33,906 nucleotides of DNA from contig DVOC01000018.1 in the NCBI GenBank assembly GCA_018713905.1, forward strand, positions 1 to 33,906, read 5' to 3'. The notes under the pieces were generated by a model, which was not told where the DNA came from, ran no database searches, and was given only the letters and a program-made list of their open reading frames with translations. This document shows, in pieces, positions 1-6,750 of this stretch. The position numbers were made by a program, and so were the translations under genes. The first letter of the stretch is position 1. Each line of letters starts with the position of its first letter. Source of the stretch: Candidatus Fimimonas merdipullorum (GTDB lineage: Bacteria; Bacillota; Clostridia; Christensenellales; CAG-314).

Positions 1-43
1 TGCCCATCGGAAGCTTACGCTCCCTTTGCGGTACAGCCTAATT
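1..43 (-). other. 5' end of an unidentified leftward transcript
   Basis: This is the stretch just downstream of the promoter at 44-72, reading off the left edge. On the minus strand it contains GGGAGC-GTAA-GCTTCC, a 6-bp stem (one G-U pair) closed by a GNRA-type tetraloop, at about 8-23. A possible ATG follows at about position 5, but the spacing from the purine-rich AAGGGAG is long. It could be a structured RNA or a structured 5' leader. Too little is present to identify it. Confidence 0.35.
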
Positions 44-72
44 ATCATACTACATTCCCCATTTTGTGTCAA
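44..72 (-). promoter_or_regulatory. sigma-A-type promoter reading off the left edge
   Basis: On the minus strand, TTGACA (67-72) and TATGAT (44-49) are separated by exactly 17 bp. The -35 is perfect and the -10 matches 5 of 6. Transcription would start near 37 and run out of the window, so the gene it serves is not visible. Confidence 0.7.
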
Positions 73-277
73 CGATTTTGCCTGATTTTTTTGAGAAAAT
101 TTCAAAAAAATCCCACAAAAAACAACTTTGCTCCCCGTCGCCAAAGCAAACCGCCCCGCTTTTTATCGGCACGTCGCCGCACACGCCTGTTTGCCTGCCG
201 ACGCACGCCTTCGCATTTGCTTTTGCCTCCGCTGCGCCTCTATAATACGGATATATTATATTACTCCTTTCTTCCTT
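73..277. other. intergenic, no gene seen
   Basis: No reading frame here has a credible ribosome binding site or family resemblance. A TATAAT on the plus strand at 241-246 with TTGCTT 18 bp upstream looks promoter-like, but no plus-strand gene follows it. Confidence 0.5.
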
Positions 278-314
278 AAAAAGCGCAGCGTCCCCGCAAA
301 TGGGAACGCTGCGT
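278..314 (-). terminator. intrinsic terminator after the Nudix-GNAT-ASCH gene
   Basis: The arms CGCAGCGT (284-291) and ACGCTGCG (306-313) are perfectly complementary, with a CCC/GGG inner extension. On the minus strand the hairpin is followed by a T5 run. It lies 44 bp past the stop of the upstream gene. Confidence 0.8.
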
Positions 315-357
315 ATCGTACGTTTTGCCGTCGTTGCAAAAGCCGCAATGAGGAAGA

Positions 358-1710
358 TCAGAAGGTGGCCAGCAGGGTGAACTCTATACCCACCACGCCG
401 TAGTCGCGCTGTTTTTCCTTGGAATAGTATTTCAGCATGTCGTTGGATGAGGCGTGGAACATAGATTCCCCGAAGTAGCCGCACCGAGCCAGATCCATGC
501 TGCCGTACAGCTTGTCGAATGAATCGAAAATGTGCATTGCCGTCACCTTTACCACGGCTTTTCTGCCCGTAAGTCTGTCCGTAAAGGCAATAAGGTCGCC
601 CGCGTGCACGCGGCGGCGCTTTTCGTCGTTTAAGCGCAGTTCCACCGATTTTGTGCCTTCCGCCACCTTCAAAAACGATTCGTTTTCCAAGTTCATTTTG
701 TGCAGCGTCACCTTTAAGCCGTATTCCCTGCTTTGGAAGGTTTTGGAGCCGTCAAAGGTTGTGTAGGAGCCGTTCTTTTCAAAGCGGAAGCCGCATTTTT
801 CCGCCACCCTTTGCGAGCGGACGTTTTCCTTGGCGTGCGAAAGGTGAAAATCTTCCGCGCCGAATTTTTCCGCCGTGTAGGCGATGAGGGCGAGGCAGGC
901 TTCGGTGCAATAGCCGTGCTGCCAGAAGGTGCGGTTGAGGCTGTAACCCAATTCGTACCTGCCCTCCTCTGCGGGAGAGGCGTTGGCGCACCCCACCAAA
1001 GTGCCGTCCTTCAAAAAGATGCCGAACAGGTGCTCGTCCGCCCGTTTGGACTCTATCCACTTTTCCACGTCTTCCACTTTGTCGTACTTGTCGTAGCGCA
1101 GATACCGCACTACCTGACTGTCAGAAGTCCATTGGAACACCTGCGGCGCGTCTTCCTTTTGCATAGGCACCAGCGCAAGGCGGGCAGTGCTGATAAGCCT
1201 TGACTGTTTGGCGGCAGCCACAAGCCTTTGCACAAAGCTTTTGCTGCTGGTGCGCGTGGTGACAACTTGCGTAGTTTCGGGAAGCTCTTTGAGGCATTGC
1301 GTAACGAAGGGAGGAAAGGCGCTTCTGTCCTTCAAGTCCTCCGCCGACAGCAGGCAAAACGCCGCCTGCTGACCGTCGAAAAATTCTCTGTCCCAAAATT
1401 GCCGAGAAAGCTCCGTAAGAAAATAGAAGGTCAGCTGATGACAGGGCTTTTGATCCTCGCCGTCGCAAAAGCGCTGATGCACGAACAGGCAGCGCCCTAC
1501 CGTGGCGTTTGCCGTAAGCTGAATACGCAAGATGCGTTCCAGCGCGTCCTCTGCCGATTCGTTGAACTGCACGTTGCCGCGGGGCAACACAAAAATGCCG
1601 TCACGCTTTTTGACGAGCAGCTTGCCTTCGTGCAGTATTATTGCCGCAGCCTTTACGTTTAGCGTGCCTTGTTCCAACTGCAAGGACAATTCGTTTTTAG
1701 ACGTATCCAT
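358..1710 (-). CDS. three-domain protein: degenerate Nudix, GNAT acetyltransferase, ASCH
   Basis: This 450-residue protein joins three modules. Residues about 15-140 are Nudix-like, with a box that begins correctly (G45, E51, R59) but then reads RILRIQ where REUXEE is expected. The metal-binding glutamates are therefore missing and hydrolysis is unlikely. Residues about 175-310 are a GNAT acetyltransferase of the RimJ/RimL type: an ISTARLALVPM start, an ELGYSLN strand, and a C-terminal NVRSQRVAEKCGF acetyl-CoA segment. Residues about 335-450 are an ASCH domain, a putative RNA-binding fold, with KSVELRLND, HAGDLIAF and YYSKEKQRDYGVVGIEF. The start is an ATG preceded by GGGGGGTG. It is a single-gene unit between two terminators. 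The substrate is unknown. A fusion of this kind suggests modification of a nucleotide-linked or RNA-associated target, but that is inference. Confidence 0.85.
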   Translation of the reverse strand: MDTSKNELSLQLEQGTLNVKAAAIILHEGKLLVKKRDGIFVLPRGNVQFNESAEDALERILRIQLTANATVGRCLFVHQRFCDGEDQKPCHQLTFYFLTELSRQFWDREFFDGQQAAFCLLSAEDLKDRSAFPPFVTQCLKELPETTQVVTTRTSSKSFVQRLVAAAKQSRLISTARLALVPMQKEDAPQVFQWTSDSQVVRYLRYDKYDKVEDVEKWIESKRADEHLFGIFLKDGTLVGCANASPAEEGRYELGYSLNRTFWQHGYCTEACLALIAYTAEKFGAEDFHLSHAKENVRSQRVAEKCGFRFEKNGSYTTFDGSKTFQSREYGLKVTLHKMNLENESFLKVAEGTKSVELRLNDEKRRRVHAGDLIAFTDRLTGRKAVVKVTAMHIFDSFDKLYGSMDLARCGYFGESMFHASSNDMLKYYSKEKQRDYGVVGIEFTLLATF

Positions 1711-1723
1711 ACAACACCCCCCT

Positions 1724-1755
1724 AAAAACAGCAGGGCGACCGACGGACGCCCTGC
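1724..1755 (-). terminator. intrinsic terminator after the EF-G-like gene
   Basis: GCAGGGCG (1731-1738) and CGCCCTGC (1748-1755) form a perfect 8-bp stem. On the minus strand a TGTTTTT tract follows. The terminator lies directly between the EF-G-like stop and the ribosome binding site of the Nudix-GNAT-ASCH gene, so that gene may depend on read-through or an unseen promoter. Confidence 0.85.
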
Positions 1756-1763
1756 AAAACAGA

Positions 1764-3815
1764 TTATTCTTCTTCGTGAATCTTTTTGGCTTCCTCTACG
1801 ATTTTAGCCACGTTTTGAGCGGGCACTTCCTCGTAGCGGGCAAAACTCATTTCAAATTTACCTCTGCCCTGCGTCATGGAACGCAGATCCGTTGCGTACT
1901 TCAAAATTTCCGAAAGGGGCGCTTCGGCAGTTACCAGCTGCTTGCCGCCCACTACCTCCGTACCCATGATACGTCCGCGGCGCTTGTTCATGTCCCCCAT
2001 GACGTCGCCCAGATAGTTGTCGGGAACGGTGATTTTGAGTTCGTAAATAGGTTCGAGCAATACCGGACCTGCCTTTACGCAGCCGTCCTTGTAGGCAAGC
2101 TTTGCCGCCATCTGGAAGGCAATGTCCTTGCTGTCTACGGGGTGAGAGGAGCCGTCGAACAGCGTGCATTTGAGGTTTACCATCGGGTATCCTGCCAGAA
2201 CGCCCTTCTGAATGGCATCGCGCAAGCCCTTTTCCACAGAGGGTATGAACTGACGGGGAACGGTGCCGCCCACAACGGCGTCTACAAATTCGAACACGCC
2301 GTCCTCTGCGCCCGGTTCAAAACGCACCTTGCAGTGTCCGTACTGTCCCGCGCCGCCCGACTGCTTTTTGTGCTTGCCTTCCGCCTCGGCGGATTTGCGA
2401 ATGGTTTCGCGGTAGGGAATACGGGGATCGTTGAGCACCGCTTCCGACTTGAACTTGGATTTGAGCTTTTTGCATATTACGTCCAGCTGAGTTTCGCCCA
2501 GACCGGAAAGTATCATTTCGCCCGTTTCGGGATCCTTTGTGACGGTGAAGGAGATATCTTCGTCTTTAAGACGGGAAAGACCGCCGAACACCTTGTCTTC
2601 GTCCCCCTTGTTGGCGGCGTACACCGCGCGGGAATAGACGGGACGGGGCAGTTCCACGGCGGGAATGACGATATCCTTCGTTTCCGACAGAGTGTCGCCG
2701 GTGGAGGTTGCGGAAAGTTTGGTAAGGCAGGCGATGTCTCCTGCGCACGCGCAGTCGGCGGGTTCCTGCTTTTTGCCCTTTACAAAGTAGACGGTGCTTA
2801 CCTTTTCCGTCACGTCCTTGGTGGTGTTGTACAGCGTGACGCCGTTTTTCAGCGTGCCGGACACCACTCTGAACAGGCTGAGCCTGCCGAAGCTGTCGGC
2901 AATGGTTTTGAATACGCGCAGCACGACGGGAGCCTTTTCGTCCGCCGTAAGCACTACGTCTTCGCCGCCCTTTTTGGCATTAGTCTTGGTGTGAGAGGCG
3001 TCGGGAAGCATTTCCACTATTATGTCCATAAGCGCCTTTACGCCCTTGTTTGCCGTTGCGGAGCCTGCCACCACGGGCACAGCCGCACAACTGCCGACGC
3101 TGGCGGAAAATCCCTTGTACACTTCGTCCGCCGTAAGCGTTTCGCCGTCGAAAAATTTCATCATCAGTTCGTCGTCGCTTTCCGCCGCCACTTCCACTAT
3201 GCTGTCGTGCAAAGAGGAGACCTGCGCAGCCAGTTCGGCGGGCACATCGCCCGTCTTGTCGGTGACGAGATCGACGTATATGCCGCTGATAACGTTGGCG
3301 TAGCCCGTCATTTTGTGTCCTTCCAGCTTGGGAACGACTATGGGCGCTACCTTGCCGAACTTCGCCTTTATGGCGTCTACCGTGGCGGGATAGTTGGAAT
3401 TTTCCTTATCTGTGCCGTTGACAAATATAAGCGCGGGAATTTTGTGCTCGGAGCAGTACTCCAAAGCCTTTTCCGTCCCCACCGACATGGAACCAGTTGC
3501 ACCGGTGACAATTATCGCACTGTCGGCAACGGACAGCGCTTCCAGCATTTCGCACTCGAAGTCAAAATAACCCGGAACGTCGATAACGTTTATCTTGACG
3601 CCCTTGTAGGTGCAGTTCGCCACGGAAAGACTGATGGAAATTTTGCGCGCAATTTCTTCCGCGTCGAAGTCCATAGTGGAGTTTCCGTCGTCCACTTTAC
3701 CGAATCTGTCAAGTGCGCCGGCGTTGTACAATATCGCTTCCGCAAGGGAAGTTTTGCCTTCGCCGCTGTGCCCGATTAAAGCAATGTTTCTGATGTCTTT
3801 TGCCAATACTGCCAT
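1764..3815 (-). CDS. EF-G-like translational GTPase (EF-G2 type)
   Basis: This 683-residue protein has the full EF-G plan: GTPase domain, domain II and domains III-V ending in the RGRIMG and LRSMTQGRG segments. G1 is GHSGEGKTS (15-23). Switch I is reduced (ARKISIS, without the RGIT threonine). G3 is DVPGYFDF, with Tyr83 where canonical EF-G has the catalytic His. G4 is NGTD (133-136) instead of NKMD. Paralogues with DTPGY are a known EF-G-like branch in Firmicutes, so this is probably not the main FusA, which normally sits in the str operon. The role may be ribosome-associated but is undefined. The ATG is preceded by CAGGAG. It has its own promoter (3887-3915) and terminator. The missing G4 lysine is unusual even for this branch and could weaken guanine binding. 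Confidence 0.9.
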   Translation of the reverse strand: MAVLAKDIRNIALIGHSGEGKTSLAEAILYNAGALDRFGKVDDGNSTMDFDAEEIARKISISLSVANCTYKGVKINVIDVPGYFDFECEMLEALSVADSAIIVTGATGSMSVGTEKALEYCSEHKIPALIFVNGTDKENSNYPATVDAIKAKFGKVAPIVVPKLEGHKMTGYANVISGIYVDLVTDKTGDVPAELAAQVSSLHDSIVEVAAESDDELMMKFFDGETLTADEVYKGFSASVGSCAAVPVVAGSATANKGVKALMDIIVEMLPDASHTKTNAKKGGEDVVLTADEKAPVVLRVFKTIADSFGRLSLFRVVSGTLKNGVTLYNTTKDVTEKVSTVYFVKGKKQEPADCACAGDIACLTKLSATSTGDTLSETKDIVIPAVELPRPVYSRAVYAANKGDEDKVFGGLSRLKDEDISFTVTKDPETGEMILSGLGETQLDVICKKLKSKFKSEAVLNDPRIPYRETIRKSAEAEGKHKKQSGGAGQYGHCKVRFEPGAEDGVFEFVDAVVGGTVPRQFIPSVEKGLRDAIQKGVLAGYPMVNLKCTLFDGSSHPVDSKDIAFQMAAKLAYKDGCVKAGPVLLEPIYELKITVPDNYLGDVMGDMNKRRGRIMGTEVVGGKQLVTAEAPLSEILKYATDLRSMTQGRGKFEMSFARYEEVPAQNVAKIVEEAKKIHEEE

Positions 3816-3886
3816 TGTTCGTACTCCTGAATGTTATTTTCGTATTGCATGCCGCACCGCTTGCGGTTTTGCAAACCACAACTGTA

Positions 3887-3915
3887 ATTATATACTATCT
3901 CTCGCAATTTTTCAA
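3887..3915 (-). promoter_or_regulatory. promoter of the EF-G-like gene
   Basis: TTGAAA (3910-3915) and a perfect TATAAT (3887-3892) are separated by 17 bp on the minus strand. The -35 box overlaps the last codons of the upstream racemase-like gene. The 5' leader of about 65 nt contains GC-rich inverted repeats (around 3850-3877). Confidence 0.75.
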
Positions 3916-4604
3916 TAGGCATTTAATAATTCTTCCATAAAAAATCGATATTTTTGGCTGACGTCGGCTCCGCTTTGGGAAACTAATTGCACTGTACTCT
4001 CATCATTAACGCATTTTTTGTATTTTTTGCGTATTCTGCGCGTCACGCCGTCCAGACTGTCGAACACGTGCAGATTGGGAAATACGCTGCAAAAACAGCT
4101 TTTGTACAAGCTGAGGCTGCTGCCGGCAAGAGCAATGCAGTCGAAGGCTCCGCACAAAGGCTCGGCGCATTGCGAAACGTATCCGGCAACGTCGCTTCGG
4201 CTTGCACCCTGTTCGGCAAGCAGCGGAAAGCGAGGCATGGGCAGGGGAATCACTCCCGCAAACCTGCCTGCGGCGTTTACGGCGGCGGTTTCGCCGCATA
4301 CCAGCACCTTGGACGCCGTGTATGCCGAGGCGTGCACCACGGGAGGATCGCAACGGAAGACGTTTTCGCCCCCGCGCGAGCAGCAGGAAAGGGCGGCAGA
4401 GGACAGCACCACTCCCTCCGCGCCGAGGGAAAACGCCTTTTTGCAGCAGTCGGCGGCAATGGCGGACAGCTGCGAAGGAGATTTTTCGCCCAGAGGAAAC
4501 TGCTCGTCCAATATATACGCCGTATAATCTGCGGCAACAGAGTATTTAAGTTTGCACAGGGTAGCGAAGATGCCCACGCCGTCGTCGAATACGAATATTT
4601 TCAC
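3912..4604 (-). CDS. glutamate/aspartate racemase-like pseudoenzyme
   Basis: This 230-residue protein aligns over its whole length with glutamate racemase (MurI). FDDGVG (6-11) matches FDSGVGG, PLGEKSP (37-43) matches PYGEKSP, VLVCGETAAVNA matches the IGVLATPATV strand, and FDSLDGV matches the late Asp-Ser segment. Both catalytic cysteines are gone. The ACNTA site reads LSSAA (Ser68) and the GCTHYP site reads GSSLS (Ser162, with Leu164 for the His). Cysteine-based racemization should not be possible. The start is a GTG at 4604 preceded by GGGAGG with 6-nt spacing. Upstream in-frame codons lack a ribosome binding site and family similarity. It probably evolved from MurI into a binding or regulatory protein, or is a decaying copy. 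The intact frame and good ribosome binding site favour a functional protein. Confidence 0.8.
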   Translation of the reverse strand: MKIFVFDDGVGIFATLCKLKYSVAADYTAYILDEQFPLGEKSPSQLSAIAADCCKKAFSLGAEGVVLSSAALSCCSRGGENVFRCDPPVVHASAYTASKVLVCGETAAVNAAGRFAGVIPLPMPRFPLLAEQGASRSDVAGYVSQCAEPLCGAFDCIALAGSSLSLYKSCFCSVFPNLHVFDSLDGVTRRIRKKYKKCVNDESTVQLVSQSGADVSQKYRFFMEELLNAY

Positions 4605-4937
4605 GGTATACCTCCCTTTTGCGTCTGAAAATATTTTACTTGCTTTTTGCCAAAAAAATACCCTCCCGTAACGCGCGGCACGGCGGAGCAGGACAAGAAG
4701 AGCGACAAAAAGCGGTATTGACACTCTGCGGGTTCAACATCCGGCATTCGTGCGCACGGCAAGGAGGTCGGGCGCGTTGCGGCGAACGTACACACTGCCG
4801 CAGAGGTCAGCCGTACGCAAAAAGACAACGCGCAGAGGTCGTCACGCATTTTTCAAAACTCGGGCAAAAACTTGTGACGGATTTGTCAGCAAAGCCGCGA
4901 TTTCGGAAAAACCGTAGCAAAGCGGAATACAAAGCGC
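4605..4937. other. intergenic between racemase-like gene and ssrA
   Basis: No convincing gene. There is a short direct repeat (CGCAGAGGTC at about 4800 and 4833). An AAGGAGG near 4762 is followed by a TTG-initiated basic frame of about 44 codons with no family resemblance, which I do not call. No clear minus-strand promoter for the racemase-like gene was found. Confidence 0.45.
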
Positions 4938-4965
4938 TTGCATTTTGCAAAAAATGTGGTATAAT
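4938..4965 (+). promoter_or_regulatory. ssrA promoter
   Basis: TTGCAT (4938-4943) and a perfect TATAAT (4960-4965) with a 16-bp spacer. The predicted start near 4972 leaves a short 5' extension to be removed by RNase P before the mature 5' end at 4984. Confidence 0.8.
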
Positions 4966-4983
4966 GTGCATACTATTCAACAT

Positions 4984-5363
4984 GGGGGTGTTTCAAGATT
5001 CGCCCGGCGTTGAGGGAGATTCGATAAGCGTGTCGCAGCGCCTACTGCGTACCAAGGCAAAACTAAATTAAACGCTAACAATAGCAACTACAGCCGTTCT
5101 TACAACAGAATGGCAATCGCTGCGTAACAATTAAACGCGCGCATCGTCCCGAGCCATTACACACGGCGCGGTGTTCGGTGTAAGACAGTGTGTATCGCGG
5201 TTTGTCCGCACGGCTTTGCGGCAAAACGTTAAATTCTTTTAGTCTTGGCGGTGTTTTTCCCGTTTGTCGGAAAGGCATCGCGACGGTTGAAGGCAAACTT
5301 TGCACGGAGAAAATCGAGTAGTCCTGCGTCGGTACACGGGTGCAATTCCCGTCACCTCCACCA
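4984..5363 (+). ncRNA. ssrA: transfer-messenger RNA (tmRNA)
   Basis: tmRNA rescues stalled ribosomes with SmpB and tags the stalled product for proteolysis. The 5' GGGGGTG (4984-4990) pairs over 7 bp with CACCTCC (5353-5359) before an encoded ACCA end. The third pair is G-U, the alanyl-tRNA synthetase identity element. The T arm is ACGGG/CCCGT (5336-5350) with loop TGCAATT. The 5' domain carries GATTCG, as in other tmRNAs. The total of 380 nt is normal for a one-piece tmRNA. Two conserved spots differ: T-loop position 55 is G (5342), and the usual GATTCGAC reads GATTCGCC (A to C at 5003). Own promoter and terminator. Identification is secure; the pseudoknots were not folded. Confidence 0.95.
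5074..5127 (+). other. tmRNA tag-peptide reading frame
   Basis: From the alanine resume codon GCT at 5074 the frame reads ANNSNYSRSYNRMAIAA and stops at TAA (5125-5127). Ending in two alanines after a hydrophobic residue is typical of ClpXP degradation tags. The tag is longer (17 residues) and more basic than common ones, and ends AIAA rather than ALAA. The resume codon is inferred; the frame is open upstream. Confidence 0.8.
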
Positions 5364-5380
5364 AACTCAACATATTGTAA

Positions 5381-5415
5381 CGCCGCAAAATACGCAAACG
5401 GTATTTTGAACGGCG
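5381..5415 (+). other. hairpin just 3' of tmRNA
   Basis: CGCCG-CAAAATAC (5381-5393) and GTATTTTG-AA-CGGCG (5401-5415) form a long stem with a 7-nt loop, 18 nt past the CCA end. It has no T tract. It may be a 3' processing element or part of a two-hairpin terminator. Confidence 0.6.
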
Positions 5416-5430
5416 GAGAAAATCAGGTGC

Positions 5431-5459
5431 AAAAGGGACAGATTGACTGCCCCTTTTTT
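5431..5459 (+). terminator. ssrA terminator
   Basis: AAAAGGG-A-CAG and CTG-CCCCTTTT form a stem with a single bulged A, running into a T6 tract on the plus strand. Confidence 0.8.
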
Positions 5460-5707
5460 GTTGCTTATTGAGCGGTTCGCCTGTCATTTTTTGCTGCTCA
5501 GACGAACGTTATTGCCTGTTTTTCATCGCTGACGTTTTGATTTCCGACGGGGCGCAGTAAAAGCTGCTTAAACCGCATGCGTTTACGGCGGGTGAATTTC
5601 GGTGGCATTGTTACACCCGACTTATGCACCACAGTCGCCGCTTACCGACGGCGGCACACGCCGTGCAGGTGCGTCAACGGACGTTATAAGCGCCGCGAGC
5701 ACAATGC
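5460..5707. other. intergenic between two terminators
   Basis: No protein-coding signal. The plus strand contains self-complementary blocks (CGGGTG/CACCCG around 5590-5630, CGGCG/CGCCG around 5650-5665) and ends in a strong hairpin with a plus-strand T6 tract. A small RNA is possible, but no promoter is clear. Confidence 0.35.
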
Positions 5708-5746
5708 AAAAGCGTCTGCCTCACGTTTTGAAACAGACGCTTTTTT
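5708..5746. terminator. bidirectional-looking terminator
   Basis: AAAAGCGTCTG (5708-5718) and CAGACGCTTTT (5734-5744) form a perfect 11-bp stem. The plus strand has T6 after it and the minus strand T4. It most likely ends the minus-strand membrane protein gene, but the T tract is better for a plus-strand transcript. Confidence 0.7.
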
Positions 5747-5797
5747 ATTTGTGTACGCAAAAACCAATTACGTATCGTATTTTTTGTGACAAGTCGT

Positions 5798-6451
5798 TTA
5801 GTTCTTTGCCTTGGTTATCCTGTTGAGAATTGCCCTGTACAAAAAGGCTATGCCGGACACCAACGCCAGCATTACCAATATCCACCAGAAGGTGCCCATG
5901 AAGTATTCGCCGCCTCCGCCGAAGCCGAAAGCGCCGACGGGCGAGCCCCAGTTGAGGAAGAAATAGGGGTAATTTGCGCCGTAGCCGAAATCCCATTTAA
6001 GCACGTATCCGAGGGAAGCGAACCCCAGATAGTAGATAGGCGGAGCAAGCGACCACCACGCCGTTTTGGCGTCGGTGCGCCTTTTTGCCACAAACAAATC
6101 CGCGACGGAGCAAAGGGGCACCACTACGTGCGTAAGCACGTTGGCGGCGGAATTGAAGGCTCCCTTCATTGTGGGCGCCAGCACAGCGCAGAACACCAGC
6201 CCCGTAAGCGTTATGGAAACGGTGAAGACGAATTTTATGCTCCACAGCCACTGCGGTATTTCGCCGCCGCGGCGCAGCTGCACCGTCTGCCACACGGCAA
6301 ATACCAACAGTACCGCCGCCACCCACAGGTTGGACTGCACGGTAAAATACAAAAATCCGTTTACTCCCATCGCCGCCGTAAGCGCCACGCCCACTGCGGC
6401 GGACAGAGCCACGGCAAATTCTAAAATTACGGAAACTATTTTTCTTGTCAC
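5798..6451 (-). CDS. Pr6Pr-like six-helix membrane protein
   Basis: This 217-residue protein has about six hydrophobic helices. Family-like markers are YFTVQSNLWVA (about 35-45), GLVFCAVLAP (about 84-93), LTHVVVPL with a membrane histidine (about 106-113), and an aromatic YPYFFLNWG segment near residue 165. These match the Pr6Pr/FAR-17a-like membrane family, whose biochemical role is poorly defined. The start is GTG at 6451 with AAGG five bases upstream. It appears to be a single-gene unit ending at the hairpin at 5708-5746. The family assignment is by motif recall only. Confidence 0.75.
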   Translation of the reverse strand: MTRKIVSVILEFAVALSAAVGVALTAAMGVNGFLYFTVQSNLWVAAVLLVFAVWQTVQLRRGGEIPQWLWSIKFVFTVSITLTGLVFCAVLAPTMKGAFNSAANVLTHVVVPLCSVADLFVAKRRTDAKTAWWSLAPPIYYLGFASLGYVLKWDFGYGANYPYFFLNWGSPVGAFGFGGGGEYFMGTFWWILVMLALVSGIAFLYRAILNRITKAKN

Positions 6452-6750
6452 GTGTACCTTTTTGTTTTATAAATTTATTTGCGCAGTCTTTTGTTGGTAA
6501 AGAATGCCAAGCGCTCTTTTACTGCCCAAAGCGGCGTTTGGGAAATTTGCGCCGAGAAAGCGCCATGCAGGCAATGACTAACCCCCAAAAAAAGGGCGAG
6601 CAGTATTTTGCATAAGATTTGCTAACGTTACCCGCAGGCTTTGCCGAACTTCCTGCAAGACGGCTTCCATGCGACGTTTTTGTAAAACTCTTTAACGAGT
6701 GCACTCCGTTGACAAAGCAAAACCACGAAGACGGCTCGCCAGAAGTCCAT
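6452..6750. other. intergenic, no gene seen
   Basis: About 300 bp between the ABC operon end and the Pr6Pr-like gene. A 61-codon minus-strand frame (6519-6704) lacks a ribosome binding site and family similarity. No clear T-tailed terminator follows the ABC genes. Confidence 0.45.

Noticed and set aside
217-246. Plus-strand promoter-like pair TTGCTT-18-TATAAT
   Set aside because: No plus-strand gene or terminator-bounded transcript follows; probably a chance match in an AT-rich patch.
1776-3779. 667-codon open frame on the plus strand antisense to the EF-G-like gene
   Set aside because: The minus-strand protein is clearly EF-G. The antisense frame is rich in His, Tyr and Val in a repetitive codon-mirror way and has no ribosome binding site. 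Similar long mirror frames lie opposite the ABC genes, phosphofructokinase and potA, so it reflects codon use (few TTA, CTA and TCA codons).
4619-5071. 150-codon plus-strand frame leading into ssrA
   Set aside because: It runs through the ssrA promoter and the 5' part of tmRNA and has no ribosome binding site.
5075-5487. Minus-strand frames antisense to ssrA
   Set aside because: They are mirror frames across a structured RNA gene; tmRNA identity is secure.
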